Positions 8,186 through 15,815 of a stretch of 64,000 nucleotides of DNA are shown piece after piece. Within the stretch, counting starts at the first letter, position 1. Every line of letters starts with the position of its first letter. Below the pieces are notes generated by a model that saw only the letters and a list, made by a program, of their open reading frames with translations, was not told the DNA's origin and did no database searches. A program made the translations under genes and the position numbers. Source of the DNA: SPDF01 sp963812085 (GTDB taxonomy: Bacteria; Gemmatimonadota; Gemmatimonadetes; Gemmatimonadales; GWC2-71-9); assembly GCA_963812085.1 (NCBI GenBank), contig CAWETL010000005.1:62001-126000 (forward strand). The letters run 5' to 3'.

Positions 8186-8215
8186 TTGCCGGGGGGTGCC
8201 GAGCCGGGGTAGATT
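8186..8215 (+). promoter_or_regulatory. Candidate truA promoter giving a leaderless mRNA
   Basis: TTGCCG, an 18-base spacer and TAGATT. The -10 ends 8 bases before the truA ATG, so transcription would start at or within about two bases of the start codon. There is no Shine-Dalgarno sequence. The arrangement is the same as at 33096-33133. Confidence 0.4.
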
Positions 8216-8223
8216 TCCTCCCG

Positions 8224-9006
8224 ATGAGCCGGACATTTCTTGCCGAGTTGCAGTTCGACGGCGGTCGGTTTCTCGGCTGGCAACGGCAAGCGTCCGGCCG
8301 CACCGTCCAGGCCGAATTCGAATCGGTGCTGGAGCGGCTCGCGGGACACCGGGTGGTAGCGCACGGGGCCGGACGGACGGATGCCGGCGTGCATGCGCTC
8401 GGCATGGGAGTGAGCTTCAGCCTCCAGGCCAAATGGGAGGCGGAGACGGCGCGACGGGCGCTCAACGCGCTCCTGCCCCGGGACTGCTGGGTGGCCCGGG
8501 TTCGGCAGGTGCACGCGGGGTTCCACGCCAGGAAAAGCGCGCTGGGACGGGAATACCGGTACGACGTCGGCGTGGACGCCGCCGGCATGTCGCCCTTCCG
8601 GCGCCCCTACGAATGGGCGCTCGGCCGTCCCCTCGACGTCAACGCGATGCGCACGGCGGCCGCCGGCCTCCTCGGCGAGCACGACTTCCGGGCGTTCGCC
8701 GCCAAGGGCGAGCCGAAGCCGCATTACGATTGTCGGCTCCGCATGGCGGAGTGGCGTGAGCGGGTCGGCGCAGTGGGGTACTCGTTCCACGTGGCGGCCG
8801 ATCGCTTCCTGCACCACATGGTGCGCATGCTCGTCGGCACCATGGTGGATATCGGACTCGGACGACGGCCGCTGGCCGACATGAGCGACCTGCTCGCGCG
8901 AGCGGACAACAGCGAGACCAGTCCGCCCGCTCCGCCCGAAGGATTGTATTTCGTCTCCGCCGTCTATCCGGCCGAGGCGTTCGACGACCGCCCAGGGGAC
9001 GCTTGA
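8224..9006 (+). CDS. truA: tRNA pseudouridine(38-40) synthase
   Basis: Isomerises uridines 38-40 in the tRNA anticodon arm. 260 residues with the catalytic GRTDAGVHA motif (Asp53), the N-terminal LQFDGGRFLGWQRQ strand and FLHHMVRMLVGT near the end. It is the first gene of the long plus-strand run that continues through the purine genes; its stop overlaps the htrA start (TGATG). The start has no ribosome binding site but a -10-like element lies just upstream. Confidence 0.96.
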   Translation: MSRTFLAELQFDGGRFLGWQRQASGRTVQAEFESVLERLAGHRVVAHGAGRTDAGVHALGMGVSFSLQAKWEAETARRALNALLPRDCWVARVRQVHAGFHARKSALGREYRYDVGVDAAGMSPFRRPYEWALGRPLDVNAMRTAAAGLLGEHDFRAFAAKGEPKPHYDCRLRMAEWRERVGAVGYSFHVAADRFLHHMVRMLVGTMVDIGLGRRPLADMSDLLARADNSETSPPAPPEGLYFVSAVYPAEAFDDRPGDA

Positions 9007-10430
9007 TGACGCCTCGCCAGGCCCACGCCGAACCCGCTGCTCGCCGCTCTCCGGGCGGCCTCGGGGTGAGCGCAGCCGGCTGGCTCGTCTTGGTGCTGGC
9101 GCTCCCGGCCACGCTGCCCGCGCAGGTCCCCGCCCGCGCGCCCACCCTCGACACCAGCCGTCGCACCGCCATCGTCACCGCCGTCGAGCGCGTCGCGCCC
9201 GCCGTGGTGTCCATCACCGTGGCGGCACGCCAGCAGGTGGCGGTGCGTTCCTCCTGGTCCGACATGTTCATCCCGCGCTACGCGTCGCAGCTGGTCCGCG
9301 GCTCGGGCACCGGATTCCTGATCCGCAGCAACGGCGTCATTCTCACCAACCATCACGTTGTGGCCGGGGCCGAGCGCATCACGGTCACCCTGCGCGACGG
9401 CACCGAGCTCCCCGCCAGGCTGGTCGGCTCCGATCCCCTGGCGGACATCGCGGTGATCCAGGTGGCCGGCAAGGGCCTGCCGACCGTGACGCTCGGCAAG
9501 AGCGGCGACCTCATGGTCGGCGAATGGGTGGTGGCCCTCGGCAACCCCTACGCCGACTTCCTCGGCAATACCGAACCGACGGTCACGGCCGGCGTGGTGA
9601 GCGCCACGGCCCGCAACATCCTCCCCACCGAGGGCCAGGCTGGGCTCTATCTCGACATGATCCAGACCGACGCGGCCATCAACCCCGGCAACTCCGGGGG
9701 GCCGCTGGCCAACGCACTCGGCGAAGTCGTCGGGGTCAACTCCTCCATCCTGTCGAACAGCGGCGGTTCGATCGGCCTCGGCTTCGCGATCCCCATCGAG
9801 CGGGCGCTCCGGGTGGCCAACATGCTGCTGGTCTCGGGCGCCGTCCGCCGGGCCTGGACCGGCCTCGACGTGGCCACGCCGCAGAGCTTCGACGACTGGA
9901 AGGCCTCGGGCGGCCTCGCCGTGGTCACCGTGGCGCCGGGCGGGCCAGCGGCGGCGGCCGGGGTCCAGGCCGGCGACGTCCTGGTGTCGGCCGACGGCCG
10001 GACACTGCACAACCAGCTCGACTGGGAATCGGTCAAGCTCGACATGCAGGTGGGCGACACCGTGACGCTGGTCATGCGACGGGGCCCGGCGACCGTGACC
10101 CGGACCCTGCTCGCGGCCGACCTCCCGACCCGGAGCGCCGCACGGGTCACGGTGCTAAAGGACCTGCAGCTGGTGACCGTCACTCCCGCCATCCGCTCCG
10201 AGCGGAGCATCCAGAGCGACCAGGGCGCCCTGATCGTGAGCATCGCCCCGCAGACCGCGGAAGCCACCGGGCTCCGCGAGGGCGACGTGATCGTGGGGCT
10301 CGACCGCCGCCGGGTGGCCACCGCGGGCGACCTCCGCCTGTTCTTCAACGACCTGCAGGCGGGCGAGAGCTTCCGCATCTGGGTGGAACGCGGCGGACAG
10401 ATGGCCTACACCGACCTGGTGTACCGATGA
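9006..10430 (+). CDS. HtrA/DegP-type periplasmic serine protease with two PDZ domains
   Basis: 474 residues. A signal or anchor segment spans about 22-40 and ends in LPAQ. The trypsin-like domain carries the triad His117 (TNHHVV), Asp147 (LADIAV) and Ser230 (GNSGGPL). Two PDZ domains follow (about 285-375 and 385-474). This type degrades or refolds damaged envelope proteins. Its place between truA and purB looks like operon convenience rather than shared function. ATG overlaps the truA stop; a TTG one codon earlier is less likely. Confidence 0.92.
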   Translation: MTPRQAHAEPAARRSPGGLGVSAAGWLVLVLALPATLPAQVPARAPTLDTSRRTAIVTAVERVAPAVVSITVAARQQVAVRSSWSDMFIPRYASQLVRGSGTGFLIRSNGVILTNHHVVAGAERITVTLRDGTELPARLVGSDPLADIAVIQVAGKGLPTVTLGKSGDLMVGEWVVALGNPYADFLGNTEPTVTAGVVSATARNILPTEGQAGLYLDMIQTDAAINPGNSGGPLANALGEVVGVNSSILSNSGGSIGLGFAIPIERALRVANMLLVSGAVRRAWTGLDVATPQSFDDWKASGGLAVVTVAPGGPAAAAGVQAGDVLVSADGRTLHNQLDWESVKLDMQVGDTVTLVMRRGPATVTRTLLAADLPTRSAARVTVLKDLQLVTVTPAIRSERSIQSDQGALIVSIAPQTAEATGLREGDVIVGLDRRRVATAGDLRLFFNDLQAGESFRIWVERGGQMAYTDLVYR

Positions 10431-11866
10431 CAGACGACCGCTGGCGCTCGCCGCTCGGGACCCGCTACGCCTCGCCCGCCATGCAGCGGCTCTGGGGCGA
10501 GCCCCACCGCATCGGGCTCTGGCGGCGCGTCTGGCTCGCGCTGGCCGAGTCCGAACGCGAACTCGGCCTGGACATCCCGGAGCAGGCGCTCGCCGAGATG
10601 CGGGCCCATCTCGACGACGCCGACCTGCAGGTGGCTGCCGAGTACGAGCGCCGCTTCCGGCACGACGTGATGGCCCACGTCCACCAGTTCGGCGACCAGG
10701 CCCCCGCGGCCCGGCCGTTCCTGCACCTGGGCGCCACCAGCGCCTTCGTGACCGACAACGCCGACCTCCTCGTCATGCGCGACGGCCTCCGCCTGCTCCT
10801 CGGCCGGCTCCTCGCCGTGCTCGACTCGCTCGCCGCCTTCGCCGAGCGGCACGCCGCCGAGCCGTGCCTCGCCTACACCCACTTCCAGCCGGCGCAACTC
10901 ACCACCGTGGGGAAGCGCGCGACGCTGTGGATGCAGGACTTCGCCACGGACGTCGAGGAGCTCAGCCTCCGGATCGAGACGCTCCGGCTCCGGGGGTGCA
11001 AGGGCACCACCGGCACGCAGGCGTCGTTCCTCGAGCTTTTCCGCGGCGACCACGCCAAGGTGCGCGAACTCGACCGCCGGGTGGCCGAGCGGTTGGGCGT
11101 GCCGCGCACCTGGCCGGTGACCGGGCAGACCTACACCCGCAAGGCGGACAGCGTGGTGCTCGACGCGCTGAGCGGCGTGGCTCAGTCGGCGGCCAAGATG
11201 GCCGGCGACCTCCGCCTGCTGCAGCACGAGGGCGAATTGCTCGAGCCCTTCGAATCGGAGCAGATCGGCTCCAGTGCGATGGCGTACAAGCGGAACCCCA
11301 TGCGCGCCGAGCGGATCAGCGGCCTCGCCCGGTTCGTGATGTCGCTCCAGGCCAACACGGCGCAGACCGCGGCGAGCCAGTGGCTGGAGCGGACCCTCGA
11401 CGACAGCGCCAACCGCCGGCTCACCCTGCCGGAAGGCTTCCTGGCCACCGACGCGATCCTGATCCTCGTCTCGAACATCGCGGCGGGAATCGAGGTGCGG
11501 CCCGAGGTGATCCGCCAGCACGTGGCGGTGCAGATGCCCTTCATGGCGACCGAGCGGTGGCTGATGCTCGGCGTGTCCGCCGGCGGCGACCGCCAGGCAC
11601 TGCACGAGGTGGTGCGCAAGCACAGCCTCGCGGTGGCCGAGCAGGTGGGCCGCGGCGGCGCCAACGATCTGATGGACCGGCTCTCGGCCGATCCCGCTTT
11701 CGGCAAGCTCCCCGCCGGGGCGCTCAGGGCCGAACTGGAGCCGTCGCGTTACACCGGGCGGGCGCGGGAGCAGGTCGCCGAGTTCCTGGCCGAGTTCGCC
11801 CGCCCGCTGATGGCCCGGGCCCGCCCGCTGGCCCTGATCCCCGACGCTGCCGAGGTGAGGGTATGA
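10427..11866 (+). CDS. purB: Adenylosuccinate lyase, animal-like subtype
   Basis: Cleaves SAICAR and adenylosuccinate in purine synthesis. 479 residues. The lyase signature is SSAMAYKRNPMRAER, with KGTTGTQASFL and the LERTLDDSANRR stretch. Length and segments such as QLPFMATE-like QMPFMATERW and the GRA-Q-V ending resemble the vertebrate ADSL branch more than the shorter E. coli or B. subtilis enzymes (from memory, not a search). ATG overlaps the htrA stop (ATGA). Confidence 0.95.
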   Translation: MTDDRWRSPLGTRYASPAMQRLWGEPHRIGLWRRVWLALAESERELGLDIPEQALAEMRAHLDDADLQVAAEYERRFRHDVMAHVHQFGDQAPAARPFLHLGATSAFVTDNADLLVMRDGLRLLLGRLLAVLDSLAAFAERHAAEPCLAYTHFQPAQLTTVGKRATLWMQDFATDVEELSLRIETLRLRGCKGTTGTQASFLELFRGDHAKVRELDRRVAERLGVPRTWPVTGQTYTRKADSVVLDALSGVAQSAAKMAGDLRLLQHEGELLEPFESEQIGSSAMAYKRNPMRAERISGLARFVMSLQANTAQTAASQWLERTLDDSANRRLTLPEGFLATDAILILVSNIAAGIEVRPEVIRQHVAVQMPFMATERWLMLGVSAGGDRQALHEVVRKHSLAVAEQVGRGGANDLMDRLSADPAFGKLPAGALRAELEPSRYTGRAREQVAEFLAEFARPLMARARPLALIPDAAEVRV

Positions 11867-12783
11867 CCATCGTCGTCCGAAGCGCGCTTCCGCTGCCCCT
11901 CCTCCGCACCGGCAAGGTGCGCGAGGTGTACGAGGCCGACCGGGACCACCTTCTCCTCGTCGCGAGCGACCGGGTAAGCGCGTTCGACGTGGTGATGGCC
12001 GAGCCGATCCCCGAGAAGGGGCGGGTGCTGACCCAGGTGAGCGCCTTCTGGTTTCAGCAGCTCGCCGAGGTCTTCCCCAATCATTGCGTGTCGGCCAACG
12101 CCGGCGAGATCGTCGCCCGCTACCCTGCCCTCGCCGCGCACCGTGAGGCCATCCGCGGCCGCACCATGCTGGTGCGGCGGACCGACCCGGTGCCGTTCGA
12201 GTGCGTGGTCCGGGGATACCTGTCCGGCTCGGCATGGGCGGAGTACAAGGCCCACGGCACGCTGGCCGGCGAGCCGCTGCGCGCGGGGATGGTGGAAAGC
12301 GACCGGCTGCAGCCGCCGCTCTTCAGCCCCGCCACGAAGGCGGAGACCGGCCACGACGAGAACGTGACCTTCCACACCATGGCCGCGGCGCTCGGCGAGC
12401 GCGAGGCCACCGAACTGCGCCAGGCCAGCTTCCGGATCTACGAGGCGGGGCGCGCGCATGCCGCCGCACGGGGCATCATCATCGCCGACACCAAGTTCGA
12501 GTTCGGGCGGGACCCGGACGGCGCGCTCAGGCTGATCGACGAGGTGCTGACGCCCGACTCGTCGCGCTTCTGGCCCGCCGACCGCTACCAGCCGGGACGG
12601 AGCCAGCCGAGCTTCGACAAGCAGCCGCTCCGCGACTACCTGGCGGCGCTCAAGGCGAAGGGCGGCTGGAACGGGGAAGCGCCGCCGCCCCCGCTGCCGC
12701 AGGAGGTGATCGACGCCACCAGCGCGCGGTACGTCGACGCCTACGAGCGGCTGACCGGCCATCCGCTCCCCGAGGACGGCTGA
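11863..12783 (+). CDS. purC: SAICAR synthetase
   Basis: Joins CAIR and aspartate with ATP; its product is the substrate of PurB, encoded just upstream. 306 residues, the longer yeast-like form rather than the ~240-residue form. Motifs: LLRTGKVREVYE, ASDRVSAFDV, ECVVRGYLSGSAW, FSPATKAETGHDEN and IADTKFEFG. Overlaps purB (ATGA) and psd (TGATG). Confidence 0.96.
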   Translation: MTIVVRSALPLPLLRTGKVREVYEADRDHLLLVASDRVSAFDVVMAEPIPEKGRVLTQVSAFWFQQLAEVFPNHCVSANAGEIVARYPALAAHREAIRGRTMLVRRTDPVPFECVVRGYLSGSAWAEYKAHGTLAGEPLRAGMVESDRLQPPLFSPATKAETGHDENVTFHTMAAALGEREATELRQASFRIYEAGRAHAAARGIIIADTKFEFGRDPDGALRLIDEVLTPDSSRFWPADRYQPGRSQPSFDKQPLRDYLAALKAKGGWNGEAPPPPLPQEVIDATSARYVDAYERLTGHPLPEDG

Positions 12784-13409
12784 TGCGCATCGCGCCGGAA
12801 GGCTGGCCCTTCATCCTCATCGCCTGGGTCCTCGAGGCGGGGTTCGTCGTCCTCGGCTTCCACGTCGCGGCCATCGGGTGGCTGCCGATCGCGGTCTGGG
12901 TGGTGGCCTTCTTCCGCGACCCGGTCCGCGAGGGGCCGCGCGGCGAGGGGCTCGTCATCGCGCCGGCCGACGGCAAGGTGGTGAGCGTGCGACTGATCGA
13001 CGAACCGAGCTTTCACGGCGGCGAGGTCCGACGGGTGTCGATCTTCATGAACGTGTTCAGCGTGCACGTGAACCGGTACCCGGTGGACGGCACCATCACC
13101 TGGCGGCACTACGCGCCGGGGGCGTTCGTGAACGCCGCGGCCGAGAAGGCCTCGCTGGAAAACGAGCAGTCGTCGGTCGGCATCACCACGCCCCGCGGCA
13201 AGGTGCTCGTCCGGCAGATCGCCGGGCTGGTGGCGCGCCGGATCATCACCGACCACGCCGAGGGCGCCGTGGTGCGCCAGGGCGAGCGGATGGGACTCAT
13301 CCGGTTCGGCTCGCGGGTGGACCTGTTCCTCCCGGTCACCGCCAGGGTGCGGGTGCGCGAGGGCGAGCACACCGTGGCCGGCGTCACCGTCATCGCGGAG
13401 TGGGCATGA
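12783..13409 (+). CDS. psd: Phosphatidylserine decarboxylase, short form
   Basis: Makes phosphatidylethanolamine from phosphatidylserine. 208 residues; two hydrophobic segments lie at about 9-44. The pyruvoyl precursor site is in IRFGSRVD, with cleavage expected between Gly176 and Ser177, as in short Psd proteins. Other family stretches are VIAPADGKVVSV and FMNVFSVHVNR. It sits inside a purine operon together with pssA, which makes its substrate. Confidence 0.94.
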   Translation: MRIAPEGWPFILIAWVLEAGFVVLGFHVAAIGWLPIAVWVVAFFRDPVREGPRGEGLVIAPADGKVVSVRLIDEPSFHGGEVRRVSIFMNVFSVHVNRYPVDGTITWRHYAPGAFVNAAAEKASLENEQSSVGITTPRGKVLVRQIAGLVARRIITDHAEGAVVRQGERMGLIRFGSRVDLFLPVTARVRVREGEHTVAGVTVIAEWA

Positions 13410-14239
13410 GCGAACCGGACGCGAACCCGCACCGCCCGGGCATCCGCCGCGCGATCATCGTGTTGCCGAGCGCCTTCACGCTCGGGAACCTCTTTTTCGG
13501 CATCTGGGCCATCGTCCGCGCCTCGCAGGGCAACTTCCGGTGGGCGGGCTGGTTCATCGTGTTCGCCGGGGTGGCCGACATGCTCGACGGCCGCATGGCG
13601 CGGCTCTCCCGCACGGGGACCCGATTCGGCGCCGAGCTCGACTCCCTGGTGGACGTGATCTCCTTCGGCGTGGCGCCGGCGATGGTGATGTACTTCCTCG
13701 AGTTCGCCGTGGCGGGCAAGTTCGCGTGGGTCATCTGCTTCATCTACGTGTCCGCGGTGGCGATCCGGCTGGCGCGCTACAACATCACCGCCGCCGGCTC
13801 CGACAAGCCGGGCTGGTTCACCGGCCTGCCGTCGCCCGCCGCGGGGATGACGCTCGCCACCTACTACGTCTTCAGCCAGACCCAGTGGTACCAGCGCTCG
13901 CTGGCGTACCTCGACCTCCAGCGCGAGGGGCTGACCTTCCTGATGCTGGCGCTCGCCGGCGCGATGGTCAGCGCCATCAAGTATCCCCGGACGCCGCGGA
14001 TCGGCTTTCGCAGCGCGCGCGGCCTCATCGGCCTCACGGTGACCATCGGCATCCTGGCCGGCTCCCTCCTGGCGCCGTCCACCTTCCTCTTCCCGCTCGG
14101 CATCGGGTACCTCCTCTTCGGGATCGCGCGCAGCACGCTCATCGCGCTCTCCGACCGGCCCGACGACGTCGCCGACTCCCAGACCCTTCACGTTCGCGCC
14201 CGCCAGGGCGGCGACCGCACCGAGGATCCCGCACCATGA
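13406..14239 (+). CDS. pssA: CDP-diacylglycerol-serine O-phosphatidyltransferase
   Basis: Makes phosphatidylserine at the inner membrane for the adjacent Psd. 277 residues with about eight hydrophobic helices. The CDP-alcohol phosphatidyltransferase signature is complete: DGRMAR, then G, D and D residues in RFGAELDSLVDVISFG. The last ~25 residues are hydrophilic. ATG overlaps the psd stop; its own stop overlaps purS. Confidence 0.95.
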   Translation: MSEPDANPHRPGIRRAIIVLPSAFTLGNLFFGIWAIVRASQGNFRWAGWFIVFAGVADMLDGRMARLSRTGTRFGAELDSLVDVISFGVAPAMVMYFLEFAVAGKFAWVICFIYVSAVAIRLARYNITAAGSDKPGWFTGLPSPAAGMTLATYYVFSQTQWYQRSLAYLDLQREGLTFLMLALAGAMVSAIKYPRTPRIGFRSARGLIGLTVTIGILAGSLLAPSTFLFPLGIGYLLFGIARSTLIALSDRPDDVADSQTLHVRARQGGDRTEDPAP

Positions 14240-14484
14240 AGTACCGCGTCCACGTCCGTGTCGTCCCGCGTGCCGGGTTGCTCGACCCCCAGGGGCAGGC
14301 CGTCGAGCACGCGCTGAGCGTCCTCGGCTTCACGGGCACCGGCGACGTCCGCGTCGGCCGGGCCATCGAGCTGGCGGTCGACGCCGCGAGCCGGGAGGCG
14401 GCGGAGGCCGCCGCCCGCCAGATGTGCGAGCGCCTGCTGGCCAACCCGGTCACCGAGGACTTCAGCCTGACGGTGGAGGCCTGA
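14236..14484 (+). CDS. purS: FGAM synthase subunit PurS
   Basis: 82-residue small subunit that bridges PurQ and PurL in the three-part formylglycinamidine synthase. Family features: YRVHVRVVPRAGLLDPQG, VLGFTGTGDVRVGR and the terminal NPVTEDFSL. It directly precedes purQ (TGATG). Confidence 0.95.
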   Translation: MKYRVHVRVVPRAGLLDPQGQAVEHALSVLGFTGTGDVRVGRAIELAVDAASREAAEAAARQMCERLLANPVTEDFSLTVEA

Positions 14485-15177
14485 TGCTCCGCGTGGCGGT
14501 CGTTCGGTTCCCCGGCAGCAACTGCGACTGGGACGCCTACCACGCCGTCGCCCGCGCGGGCGCGGCGGCCACCTTCGTGTGGCACCGGGACACCGACCTG
14601 CAGCAGGCGGACGTGGTGATCCTCCCGGGCGGCTTCAGCTACGGCGACTACCTCCGTTCCGGCGCCATCGCCCGGTTCAGCCCGGTCATGCAGGCCGTGC
14701 AGCGCCACGCCGCCGCCGGCGGCGCAGTGCTCGGCATCTGCAACGGCTTCCAGATCCTCTGCGAGGCGCAGCTCCTCCCGGGCGCGCTGGTGCGGAACGA
14801 CCGGCTCACCTTCGTGTCGCGCCCCGTGTGGACCCGGGTGGAGCGCACCGACACCTTCTGCACCAGCGCCTATGCCCGCGGCACCGAGATGCGCATTCCC
14901 GTCGCCCACGGCGACGGCTGCTACGTGGCCGACGCCGACACCCTGCGGATGCTCGAGGCGGAGGGCCGGGTGGTCCTGCGCTACGTCCGGGGTGAAAACC
15001 CCAACGGCTCGGTGGCGGACATCGCCGGCGTCTCGAACGCCGCCGGCACGATCGTCGGTTTCATGCCCCATCCCGGAGCGCTACGCCGATCCCCTGACCG
15101 GGAGCGACGTGGGCGCCGGGTTCTTCCGGTCCATCGCGGCCTGGCTCCCTGGCGGAGCCGCCCGCTCAACGTCCTGA
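14484..15177 (+). CDS. purQ: FGAM synthase glutaminase subunit PurQ, frameshifted
   Basis: Supplies ammonia from glutamine to PurL. Class I glutaminase: FPGSNCDWDAYHA at the start, the nucleophile Cys in LGICNGFQIL and the catalytic His in FMPHP. After PHP the reading frame breaks: one extra G in the GG at 15075-15076 shifts it. Dropping that base restores the expected ERYADPLTGSDVG ending and a stop at 15177, giving 230 residues, the normal length. As given, the frame instead runs on into the zinc-ribbon gene. A sequencing or assembly error is the likely cause. Confidence 0.9.
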
Positions 15178-15191
15178 CGGAGCAGTCCGGC

Positions 15192-15815
15192 ATGCCCACC
15201 AACAAGCCCAGCAAGAACGAGGACGAGTTCTTCGCCAAGGAAGACGCGGAGCTCCTCCGGAAGCAGCGGGAACAGGCGCGGGAGGCGGCCCAGGCCGCCG
15301 AGCGGAAGCGCCACTTCATGAAGTGCCCGAAGGACGAGCACGACCTGGTGCCGGAGACCTTCGAGGGCATCACCGCCGAGCGCTGCCTGCACTGCGGCGG
15401 ACTCTTCCTCGACAAGGCCGAGGTCGATGCCGTCGTCGCCCAGATGAACCCGGGCGTCATCGGCCAGATGGTGCAGGACTTCTGGGCCGCGCTCGGACGG
15501 CACCCCGACGTCGGGATGTCTGGCCGGGAGCAGATCGAGGCGGTCCGGGAGGAGCAGCGCCGCGAGCGGGAGGCCAGTGCGGAGGCCGACGCCGAGCGGC
15601 GGTTGCACCCCATGATCTGCCCGAAGGACGGATACGACATGCTCACCGAGCCGTTCCACACCGTCACCGTGGAGCGCTGCGAGCACTGCCACGGGATCTT
15701 CCTCGACGCAAACGAAGTCGACGAGGTGGTCGCCCGCGACGACGGCAGCCACGTCGGGAAGTTCGTCCACGACTTCTGGGCCACACTCCACCGGCACCGC
15801 CAGGGATCGAAGTGA
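15192..15815 (+). CDS. Double zinc-ribbon (TFIIB-like) protein of unknown function
   Basis: 207 residues. After a charged helical start come two copies of one unit: CPKDEHD with CLHCGGLFLDKAEVD (C45, C65, C68), then CPKDGYD with CEHCHGIFLDANEVD (C143, C163, C166). Each unit is followed by a short MVQDFWAAL or FVHDFWATL helix. This matches the zf-TFIIB-type ribbon seen in small bacterial proteins of unknown role; a fourth metal ligand, perhaps the Asp or His of CPKD-x-x-D/H, is uncertain. It lies 14 bases after purQ and overlaps purL (GTGA), so it is expressed with FGAM synthase. Role there unknown. Confidence 0.82.
   Translation: MPTNKPSKNEDEFFAKEDAELLRKQREQAREAAQAAERKRHFMKCPKDEHDLVPETFEGITAERCLHCGGLFLDKAEVDAVVAQMNPGVIGQMVQDFWAALGRHPDVGMSGREQIEAVREEQRREREASAEADAERRLHPMICPKDGYDMLTEPFHTVTVERCEHCHGIFLDANEVDEVVARDDGSHVGKFVHDFWATLHRHRQGSK

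Noticed and set aside
14424..15815. Apparent PurQ-zinc ribbon fusion protein of 463 residues
   Set aside because: Removing one extra G at 15075-15076 restores the normal PurQ C-terminus and stop; the fusion is a frameshift artefact.
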